A stretch of 6,454 nt of DNA. It comes from Bacteroidota bacterium (lineage in GTDB: Bacteria > Bacteroidota > Bacteroidia > Chitinophagales > Chitinophagaceae). A model generated the notes under the pieces. That model was given only the letters and a program-made list of their open reading frames with translations. It made no database searches and was not told the DNA's origin. A program made the translations under genes and the position numbers. Shown here one piece after another: positions 1 to 4,663 of this stretch (its first letter is position 1; each line of letters begins with the position of its first letter). Where the stretch lies: the NCBI GenBank assembly GCA_021780705.1, contig JAJXYG010000151.1, positions 1 through 6,454 on the forward strand. Direction: 5' to 3'.

Positions 1-136
1 CCGGATTTTGAAGCATATTGACGGAATCGGATACGTGGAACTTGATGAAGAGGATGTGGTCCGTCACAGGCTGGTGAAAGCGATCATCAAAGCCTATGAC
101 CGTGAAAAGGCCAAGGAAATGGAATCTCCCAAATAG
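1..136 (+). CDS. phoH: PhoH-like ATPase, C-terminal end (partial)
   Basis: The frame beginning at base 2 is open from the window edge to a TAG at 134-136 and encodes about 44 residues. They include [18 protein letters not shown] followed by KAIIKAYD. This matches the typical C-terminal end of PhoH-family proteins, where a 'GI.FV.....DVVRH.LV..II.AY' stretch follows the P-loop ATPase domain. PhoH proteins are cytoplasmic ATPases of the P-loop class, often linked to RNA metabolism, with an unsettled role. The Walker motifs lie outside the window, so the call rests on this tail alone. The last residues ([10 protein letters not shown]) are a charged, variable extension. A strong terminator follows 25 bases after the stop, so this gene probably ends its transcription unit here. 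Confidence 0.78.
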   Translation, partial: RILKHIDGIGYVELDEEDVVRHRLVKAIIKAYDREKAKEMESPK

Positions 137-161
137 CTCCACGGTGTTAATTAAAGATGAC

Positions 162-194
162 AAAGGGGCAGCACACAGGCTGCCTCTTTCTTTT
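162..194 (+). terminator. Intrinsic terminator after phoH-like gene
   Basis: AAAGGGGCAGC (162-172) pairs with GCTGCCTCTTT (179-189) over 11 base pairs, including one G-U pair, around the 6-base loop ACACAG. A T-rich tail (TTTCTTTT) follows. The geometry and the position just after the TAG at 134-136 fit a Rho-independent terminator for the phoH-like gene. Confidence 0.85.
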
Positions 195-203
195 CAGAAC
201 AGG

Positions 204-240
204 TCCGGCCAAAAGGGAAGTGGCGGCTTCCTGCCGGCAG
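204..240. other. Two-tier inverted repeat between terminator and promoter
   Basis: CCGGC (205-209) can pair with GCCGG (233-237). Inside it, GGAAG (216-220) can pair with CTTCC (227-231) around the loop TGGCGG. The right arm is also part of a perfect 10-bp palindrome, CTGCCGGCAG (231-240). The element lies after the phoH terminator and before the promoter at 261-291, so it should sit mostly outside both transcripts. It has no T-tract, so it is not an obvious terminator. It could be a small repeat-derived hairpin, a protein-binding site, or chance structure in a GC-rich patch. Confidence 0.35.
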
Positions 241-260
241 TGGTATAATGCGTAAATCAA

Positions 261-291
261 TTGGTTCCAATCAAATAACTGCTTAATTTTG
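261..291 (+). promoter_or_regulatory. Bacteroidota-type sigma-A promoter
   Basis: TTG at 261-263 is followed after 20 bases by TAATTTTG at 284-291. This fits the Bacteroidota housekeeping promoter consensus (TTG, about 19-21 bases, then TAnnTTTG). It lies just upstream of the lipoprotein gene that starts at 303. It is the only good promoter seen ahead of the rightward block to 2719, so it may drive some or all of that block. Confidence 0.65.
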
Positions 292-302
292 AAAAAAAAA
301 TC

Positions 303-860
303 TTGAAGAAAGTTCTTTCTCTGGTTCTGGTCGGGTGGTTAACCGGTTTATCAGCCTGCCTATCCCCCCAGACCAATCAAAATGACCCCAAAGCAGTTCT
401 TTCGTCGTTTTTTGATGATATAGCTTCCAAAAATTTTGAGAAGGCAGGAAAACTCACCACCCGTGACTCTGAAGGCATGTTGAGACTTGCACAGGCGGTG
501 ATGGAACACACCCCCGACAGCCTGCAACAAGAGTGTTTCAGCACGAAGAACCTATTTCTGGGGGATCCGGTCATCCATCTGCCCTACGCAACCATTGCCG
601 TAAAAAGTCCCTACCAGGCTGATTCGGTATATTTTTCCCTGCATAAGAATGAAAACCGGTGGGAAGTATCGCTGAATATCTCCACCCTGTACCAATTGAA
701 CAGGCGGGCCCTGAACAGGACCCGGGGCAATGAGCCCGATTCTCTCAACACCCTCAACCGGGCCACATTGAGAGATACCTCCTCCATTTCAAATGAAGAA
801 ATCAAAAAGGCCCACCATAAAATCGACAGCCTGAATACCTTGCTCAGGAAGGGGCCCTGA
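303..860 (+). CDS. Small DUF4878-like lipoprotein
   Basis: A 185-residue lipoprotein. The N-terminus (MKK, then a hydrophobic stretch) ends in the lipobox LSAC with the lipidation Cys at residue 19, so it should be membrane-anchored and face the periplasm or outer membrane. The start is TTG at 303: it puts MKK directly before the signal peptide, and no in-frame ATG lies upstream. After the Cys, residues about 28-65 (DPKAVLSSFF, then FEKAGKL, then RDSEGM) resemble the helical start of DUF4878/SnoaL-like folds, and a strand-rich part ends in NRWEVSLNIS (about 117-126). A polar tail from about residue 140 carries DSLNTL twice. The next gene has the same order of motifs, so the two look like tandem paralogues. 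No catalytic motif is visible and the function is unknown. The family name is inferred from pattern, not from a search. Confidence 0.8.
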   Translation: MKKVLSLVLVGWLTGLSACLSPQTNQNDPKAVLSSFFDDIASKNFEKAGKLTTRDSEGMLRLAQAVMEHTPDSLQQECFSTKNLFLGDPVIHLPYATIAVKSPYQADSVYFSLHKNENRWEVSLNISTLYQLNRRALNRTRGNEPDSLNTLNRATLRDTSSISNEEIKKAHHKIDSLNTLLRKGP

Positions 861-931
861 ATGGAAGGAAAAAGCAAAGCGACCCTTTGACCAGAATCGA
901 CCCTGAATTCAAAAAAATACCGAAAGATAAT

Positions 932-939
932 TACCTTAG
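932..939 (+). promoter_or_regulatory. Possible -7 promoter element
   Basis: TACCTTAG at 932-939 matches TAnnTTTG at all but one fixed position and lies 16 bases before the ATG at 956. No clear TTG is found about 20 bases upstream, so this is a weak call. If real, it gives the second lipoprotein and the genes after it a start independent of the promoter at 261-291. Confidence 0.3.
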
Positions 940-955
940 AAAAACAAATTCATTT

Positions 956-1366
956 ATGAAAAAAATTACTGCGGGGCTCCTGACCATTCTCGGCCTTTTA
1001 TCCGCCTGCCACCAAAATACCCAGGTAAACACAAAGGACCCCCTGGAATCAGGACGGGGATTTATTGAATCTTCATTGAAGGGAGATTATGATCAGGCAC
1101 AAAAATACCTGCTGCAGGACAGCACCAACATGCAGTATCTCAATAACTGGAGGGACTTTTATAACAGCAGTGAAAGTGATTCGGATAAGGAAGGATACCG
1201 CACTGCCAATATATTAATTGACAGCACCCAACAGGTATCGGATTCCGTTTCCATTATTACCTATTCCAATACTTATAAAAATGTACCTTCGAAAATCAAA
1301 TTAGTAAGGAAGGGTAGGGATTGGCTGGTGGACCTCAAATTCACCTTCCGGGGAAATACCCAATAA
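956..1366 (+). CDS. Small DUF4878-like lipoprotein, second copy
   Basis: A 136-residue lipoprotein. The open frame reaches back to a TTG at 887, but those 23 extra residues are polar and would bury the signal peptide. The ATG at 956 gives MKKITAGLLTILGLLSAC, with the lipobox LSAC and lipidated Cys at residue 18, so 956 is preferred. The mature part has DPLESGRGFIESS, then a KGDYDQAQKYL segment, then QDSTNM, which is the usual 'gdy..A..yl' pattern of DUF4878-type domains. It ends in KLVRKGRDWLVDLKF, a strand with a conserved Trp. Position by position this follows the preceding gene (DP, F, K.(F/Y)..A.K, DS..M, L.K...W.V.L), which supports a tandem duplication followed by divergence. The first copy has an extra C-terminal tail of about 45 residues that this one lacks. 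The function is unknown; these proteins are usually surface or periplasmic lipoproteins. Confidence 0.85.
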   Translation: MKKITAGLLTILGLLSACHQNTQVNTKDPLESGRGFIESSLKGDYDQAQKYLLQDSTNMQYLNNWRDFYNSSESDSDKEGYRTANILIDSTQQVSDSVSIITYSNTYKNVPSKIKLVRKGRDWLVDLKFTFRGNTQ

Positions 1367-1390
1367 GCACGGACGTATAAATTTTTATTG

Positions 1391-1782
1391 ATGAAGATCA
1401 TCTTAGCAATTGGATTGGGAAGTTGTCTGGGAGGTATTTCACGTTATTTTCTCTCCCAACTGGTACAAGGAAAATTTCTTTCTACCTTCCCTTATGGCAC
1501 CCTGTTTGTCACTATTCAGGGTTGTTTTCTCATCCCACGATAGAGGCTGGTGAGATTGTAATTTTTGGCCTTAGTGAGCGCGGAAATTTCACCATGCTCT
1601 GGAGGCTATTTTTGGTAACGGGTTTTCTGGGGGGATTTACCACCTTTTCCTCCTTTAGCAATGAAACAGTAGCTTTATTGAGAGACGGGCAGATCTGGCA
1701 TGCCTTTATTTATGTGGGGCTAAGCCTGTTTATATGTCTTGCCGCTACATTTTCCGGCATTTCACTTATCAAATTATTTTAG
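1391..1782 (+). pseudogene. crcB: Fluoride channel CrcB/FluC, disrupted
   Basis: FluC proteins are small four-helix membrane channels that work as dual-topology dimers and let toxic fluoride leave the cell. Here the gene is split over two frames. From ATG 1391 the first frame gives [16 protein letters not shown] (TM1) and [16 protein letters not shown] (start of TM2), then stops at TAG 1541-1543 after 50 codons. The remainder continues in a different frame as [30 protein letters not shown] (the signature loop of TM3) and a final helix, ending at TAG 1780-1782. Compared with the usual 'GCFLIG...GL.E.GN' spacing, the junction (about 1535-1557) holds roughly 20 surplus bases, which moves the frame. 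The pore Asn expected after 'TLFV' is Thr. An ATG at 1594 could start a 62-residue C-terminal half. No fluoride riboswitch fits in the 24-base gap upstream. A real pseudogene or a local assembly error are both possible. Confidence 0.82.
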
Positions 1783-1783
1783 G

Positions 1784-2137
1784 ATGGAAAATAATCCCAA
1801 TGCAAAGCTCCTGAGAATTTTTATAGGAGAGTCAGATATGATGGGGCACCAGCCTCTTTATGAAACCATTGTATTTGAGGCGAAAAAAAGATCGCTCTCA
1901 GGAGCTACCGTAACCCGGGGCATCATGGGTTTTGGAGCCAACAGCAAGGTGCATACTACCAAACTCTTTGAAATCTCGGCAGATCTTCCCCTGGTGATTG
2001 AAATCGTGGATACTGAGGACAAGATCCGGGAATTTGCAGAATATGTGGAGCACCTGTTTGAAGAATCAAGGTCCGGAGGGCTCATTACCCTTGAAAAGGC
2101 CGAAATCATCCGGTATCGCGCAGGTAATAAAAAATAA
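1784..2137 (+). CDS. DUF190 PII-like protein
   Basis: A 117-residue cytoplasmic protein of the DUF190 family, small PII-like ferredoxin-fold proteins often encoded next to crcB. The diagnostic segment is GATVTRGIMGFG (residues 40-51), preceded by LRIFIGESD and YETIVFEAK and followed by the strand LPLVIEIVD. A frame extension to 1739 would overlap the channel gene and adds nothing family-like. The ATG at 1784, one base after the channel's final stop, fits the family's length and N-terminus and implies translational coupling to that gene. The role of DUF190 proteins is not settled; a regulatory or ligand-sensing part in fluoride or ion homeostasis is inferred from PII-like structure and gene context. 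The reading frame is intact although the neighbouring channel gene is not. Confidence 0.88.
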   Translation: MENNPNAKLLRIFIGESDMMGHQPLYETIVFEAKKRSLSGATVTRGIMGFGANSKVHTTKLFEISADLPLVIEIVDTEDKIREFAEYVEHLFEESRSGGLITLEKAEIIRYRAGNKK

Positions 2138-2158
2138 GAAAGGTAAAACCAATAAATT

Positions 2159-2719
2159 ATGGCCACTAACAATTATGTATTACATCCCTGGCATGGGGTT
2201 CATTTCGGGTCCGAAGCACCCCAGGTAGTCAACGCACTGATCGAAATTCCTCAGGGATCCAAGACAAAGTATGAAATTGACAAGCAAACCGGTTTGCTCA
2301 AATTAGACAGAATCATTTATTCTTCTTTTCACTACCCGATCAATTATGGATTTATTCCCCAAACCCTGGGCCAGGACGGTGATCCACTGGATATCCTGGT
2401 GATGTGTTCGGAATCCATTCAACCCCTTTGCTTGGTGGAGGCTTATGTGTTGGGTAATATGCAAATGATAGACGGAGGATTGATTGATGACAAAATCATT
2501 GCAGTAGCCGCCCAGGACCCGGGAGTGAATTATATCAGAACCATGTATGACGTACCACAGCATTTTGTCAGGGTCCTCAAGAACTATTTTGAGCAATACA
2601 AGGTCCTGGAAAATAAAAAAGTGGAAATCAATGATTTTCAAACCAAGGAAAAGGCATTTGACATTATCAAGGAATCCATTGATGCCTATAAACAAAAATA
2701 TACCTCCCAGGAGAGTTAG
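2159..2719 (+). CDS. ppa: Inorganic pyrophosphatase, family I
   Basis: Hydrolyses pyrophosphate to two phosphates in the cytoplasm, pulling biosynthetic reactions forward. It is 186 residues long, near the usual bacterial length. The family I signature DGDPLD is at residues 73-78. The E. coli active-site set is present at a constant offset: E29, K37, E39, R51, Y59, Y63, D73, D75, D78, D105, D110 and K112. The start is ATG 2159, 21 bases after the DUF190 stop; no strong Shine-Dalgarno is seen, as is common in Bacteroidota. It is probably co-transcribed with the channel and DUF190 genes. Family I pyrophosphatases are Mg-dependent and strongly inhibited by fluoride, which gives this placement biological sense. 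The stop overlaps the stop of the convergent peptidase gene, leaving no room for a terminator in between. Confidence 0.97.
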   Translation: MATNNYVLHPWHGVHFGSEAPQVVNALIEIPQGSKTKYEIDKQTGLLKLDRIIYSSFHYPINYGFIPQTLGQDGDPLDILVMCSESIQPLCLVEAYVLGNMQMIDGGLIDDKIIAVAAQDPGVNYIRTMYDVPQHFVRVLKNYFEQYKVLENKKVEINDFQTKEKAFDIIKESIDAYKQKYTSQES

Positions 2720-3486
2720 AAATACCTTTTGATAATCCTCAGCCGATGGGTCCGGTTACCGGTATCCTGGTTGAGAATTCCCTGGGAATCGATCTTATCC
2801 ACCCGGACTTTGCCGGCAGCGTGAATGATTTCAAAGTTGCTCAGCAGGATACCCACATGGACAATCCGGTTTTCGTCATTGTCGAAAAAAGCGAGATCTC
2901 CACAGCGGGCTTCCTGCAGGAAATTGACCACTTCTCCGGTTTCTGCCTGCTGCCAGGCGTCCCGGGGAAGGTACATATCCAGAAATTTAAACGACAGTTG
3001 GGTGTATCCGCTGCAATCAATTCCAAACACGGACTTTCCACCCCATAGGTAGGGTGTATTTAAAAACCGGTAGGCAATATTCCTGATTAATTTGGGGGTA
3101 ACCTTTACTTCGGCAGGGTTCCAGACTTCTCCTTTAAAATGGACAATGTTTTTGCGCCAGAAGGCCTTTCCATTGCTGAAGGCAGACAGGGAGCATCCCA
3201 TCGGCACATGCATCGGATGGCCATTGTAATCAATTTCATTTACCCAGGCAGCCGTCAGCCCCCTTTCACCTGAATCAAACTGGTCTGAGTCAATTTCTGA
3301 CAAATGGGCTTTTTGCACCCATCCCCGGTAGCCGTCATATTTTAACTCAATTTTGATCCAGTCGCCCACAGGTTCCTCCAGGACTACCGATCTTTCCCCA
3401 AACAGTTGCTGGCTCACCATTTCAGACCGGTGGGAAGGCTCTTTTCGCATGGCACTCACCGGAACGCAGCAAACAGTAAACTCCAT
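2716..3486 (-). CDS. SH3b + NlpC/P60 (C40) peptidoglycan peptidase
   Basis: A 256-residue cysteine peptidase. Residues about 5-65 form a bacterial SH3-type domain (VPVSAMRKEPSHRSE, then GDWIKIEL and GYRGWV), usually used to recognise cell-wall peptides. A linker and second SH3-like part run to about 130. Residues about 131-256 are the NlpC/P60 domain with PYLWGG (145-150), catalytic Cys158 in DCSGY, His210 in VHVGI and the third polar residue His222 in IIHAAG. This resembles dipeptidyl-peptidase VI/YkfC-like gamma-D-glutamyl-L-diamino acid endopeptidases. There is no signal peptide or lipobox, so a cytoplasmic role in recycling murein peptides is more likely than wall cutting; this is inference. 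The start is ATG at 3484-3486, reading leftward. It is divergent from the sigma gene across about 100 bases and convergent with ppa. Confidence 0.92.
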   Translation of the reverse strand: MEFTVCCVPVSAMRKEPSHRSEMVSQQLFGERSVVLEEPVGDWIKIELKYDGYRGWVQKAHLSEIDSDQFDSGERGLTAAWVNEIDYNGHPMHVPMGCSLSAFSNGKAFWRKNIVHFKGEVWNPAEVKVTPKLIRNIAYRFLNTPYLWGGKSVFGIDCSGYTQLSFKFLDMYLPRDAWQQAETGEVVNFLQEARCGDLAFFDNDENRIVHVGILLSNFEIIHAAGKVRVDKIDSQGILNQDTGNRTHRLRIIKRYF

Positions 3487-3562
3487 AAGATTTTCCAGTG
3501 TTTATTCAGGAATGTAATTTATGGATTTTATTTTTGTTTTCATCTCACTAATAAAGCCTCGG

Positions 3563-3582
3563 AAATTGAATTTGAGAAATTC
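3563..3582 (+). repeat. Shared 20-base element, copy 1 (upstream of ECF sigma gene)
   Basis: AAATTGAATTTG at 3563-3574 is identical to bases 4167-4178 upstream of the next gene. The match continues as nnAAnTTC to 3582, giving 17 of 20 identical positions. The core AAATT-G-AATTT is an inverted repeat. This copy ends 7 bases before the ATG at 3590. Its TGAATTTG part is one base from a Bacteroidota -7 element, so it could be a promoter, an operator or an mRNA site. Confidence 0.5.
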
Positions 3583-3589
3583 CAGCCAA

Positions 3590-4141
3590 ATGAGCGACCA
3601 CGACCTCCTGGAGCACTTCTACAGGGACCAGGATAATAAATGGCTGGGGATTTTATTGTCGCGTTATACGATGATGATCCTGGGGGTATGCATGAAGTAC
3701 ATGAAAAATGAAGAGGATGCCAAAGATTGTGTGCAGCAGGTATTTTTAAAAATCATCCGTGAACTTCCAAAGTACCGGGTGGACTATTTCAAAAGCTGGA
3801 TGTACATGATTGCCAAGAATCATTGCCTGATGGAATTGCGGGACAAGGGCAAATTCACCGCACCCCTGACAGAAAACATGGGCGGACTCACCGAGGAAAC
3901 CGAGGATAAGAGCCTGATGTGGGAAAAGGACCAACTCATCAAAAAAATGATGGAAGTCATTGACAGTCTGAATACGGAACAGGCCGCCTGCATCCGGTTA
4001 TTCTATTTGGAAAAGAAGTCTTACCAGGAAATTTCAGACCTTACCGGCTACAGCCTGCAGCAGGTCAAAAGCCACATTCAGAACGGAAAAAGAAATCTAA
4101 AACTCATGATTGGGCCACACCAGGCCCCTCATCACAAATAA
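3590..4141 (+). CDS. ECF-type RNA polymerase sigma factor
   Basis: A 183-residue sigma-70 family protein of ECF size, with regions 2 and 4 only. Region 2 spans about residues 22-90 (RYTMMILGVCMKY, then NEEDAKDCVQQVFLK and FKSWMYMIAKN), covering core binding and -10 recognition. Region 4 spans about 122-175 (SYQEISDLTGYSLQQVKSHI, then NGKRNLK), the helix-turn-helix for -35 recognition. The acidic linker between them is typical. The frame extends to an ATG at 3521, but those 23 residues (FIFVFISLIK) are hydrophobic and unlike the family, whereas MSDHDLLEHF from 3590 is a normal ECF start. The C-terminus has a short His-rich tail (GPHQAPHHK). It lies 65 bases before the anti-sigma-like gene, probably in one operon. 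The signal sensed and the target genes are not visible. Confidence 0.92.
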   Translation: MSDHDLLEHFYRDQDNKWLGILLSRYTMMILGVCMKYMKNEEDAKDCVQQVFLKIIRELPKYRVDYFKSWMYMIAKNHCLMELRDKGKFTAPLTENMGGLTEETEDKSLMWEKDQLIKKMMEVIDSLNTEQAACIRLFYLEKKSYQEISDLTGYSLQQVKSHIQNGKRNLKLMIGPHQAPHHK

Positions 4142-4166
4142 AAAACACATGCCTAACTGTATGAAC

Positions 4167-4186
4167 AAATTGAATTTGCCAAGTTC
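4167..4186 (+). repeat. Shared 20-base element, copy 2 (upstream of anti-sigma-like gene)
   Basis: The second copy of AAATTGAATTTG (4167-4178), extended to AAnTTC at 4186, matches bases 3563-3582 at 17 of 20 positions. It lies in the 65-base gap between the two genes and ends 20 bases before the ATG at 4207. About 18 bases after its TTG (4170-4172) comes TAAATTAC (4191-4198), a poor but possible -7 element, so a second promoter for the downstream gene is conceivable. Confidence 0.48.
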
Positions 4187-4206
4187 ACCGTAAATTACAG
4201 TACACC

Positions 4207-4566
4207 ATGGAAGAAGAAATATTAGACATATTCTCCAGTCATAATGAGCCTATCGACAATGAAAAACTCATCAACTACCTGGCCAACAAATTGTCCCGGG
4301 AGGAAAGGCATGCTTTTGAACAGCAGTTGCTGGAATCGGATCTATTAAACGATGCCGTAGAAGGTTTGAAAAATTTTCAAAATCACAGCGACATAACTTC
4401 CCTAACCAGGAATTTGAATAAAAACCTGCTGAAGCAGCTAGAAAAAAGGAAGAAACTCCAGGTGAAACGAAAAATCAGGGACTTACCCTGGCTGTATCTG
4501 GCCATCGTACTGGTGCTCCTGCTTGTCCTTATCAGTTTTCTGGTGATTCGCAAGCACCTGGGGTAA
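4207..4566 (+). CDS. Single-pass membrane anti-sigma-like protein
   Basis: A 119-residue protein with a cytoplasmic N-terminal segment (LINYLANKLSREERHAFEQQ, then SDLLNDAVEGL, residues about 21-54), a basic helical stretch rich in Lys and Arg (72-91) and one transmembrane helix at about 95-114, ending in RKHLG. The N-terminal pattern resembles the segment that many Bacteroidota anti-sigma and TonB-like membrane proteins place before their TM helix, including the 'nDAvEGL' motif. There is no Cys, so the classical zinc anti-sigma motif (H...C..C) is absent. Almost nothing follows the TM helix, so no periplasmic sensor domain is present. Its place directly after an ECF sigma gene supports an anti-sigma role; direct similarity cannot be checked here. 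The start at 4207 lacks a clear Shine-Dalgarno. Confidence 0.72.
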   Translation: MEEEILDIFSSHNEPIDNEKLINYLANKLSREERHAFEQQLLESDLLNDAVEGLKNFQNHSDITSLTRNLNKNLLKQLEKRKKLQVKRKIRDLPWLYLAIVLVLLLVLISFLVIRKHLG

Positions 4567-4593
4567 AGTTTACAGTTGCATAAAGTACCCCCT

Positions 4594-4615
4594 AACCCCG
4601 AACTCAGGGTTTTTT
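4594..4615 (+). terminator. Intrinsic terminator after sigma/anti-sigma pair
   Basis: AACCC (4594-4598) pairs with GGGTT (4607-4611) around an 8-base loop, and the T-run reaches 4615. It lies 28 bases after the stop of the anti-sigma-like gene. The stem is short, but the T-tract and position fit a rightward Rho-independent terminator. Read leftward, it has no T-tract, so the convergent lipoprotein gene must end by other means. Confidence 0.6.
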
Positions 4616-4663
4616 ATGAACGGTCACATGGGCAGGCTCATTGGGTCAGGTGGTAGCCGGGGA

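Noticed and set aside
887..955. N-terminal extension of the second lipoprotein from TTG 887
   Set aside because: The extra 23 residues are polar and would place the signal peptide inside the protein; ATG 956 gives a standard lipoprotein start.
1367..1390. Fluoride riboswitch before the channel gene
   Set aside because: The gap is only 24 bases and AT-rich; the conserved riboswitch core cannot fit and no match is seen.
1520..1560. Programmed frameshift joining the two channel halves
   Set aside because: No slippery heptamer or downstream structure is seen at the TAG, and a one-base slip would still leave a charged segment in place of TM2.
1739..1783. Earlier start of the DUF190 protein
   Set aside because: It would overlap the end of the channel gene by over 40 bases and adds residues absent from the family; ATG 1784 fits.
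3521..3589. N-terminal extension of the sigma factor from ATG 3521
   Set aside because: The added residues are hydrophobic and unlike ECF sigma factors, and they would cover the repeated 20-base element; MSDHDLLEHF from 3590 fits the family.
3487..3589. Clear divergent promoters between the C40 and sigma genes
   Set aside because: No pair of elements with proper spacing to the Bacteroidota consensus was found on either strand; only the repeated element stands out.
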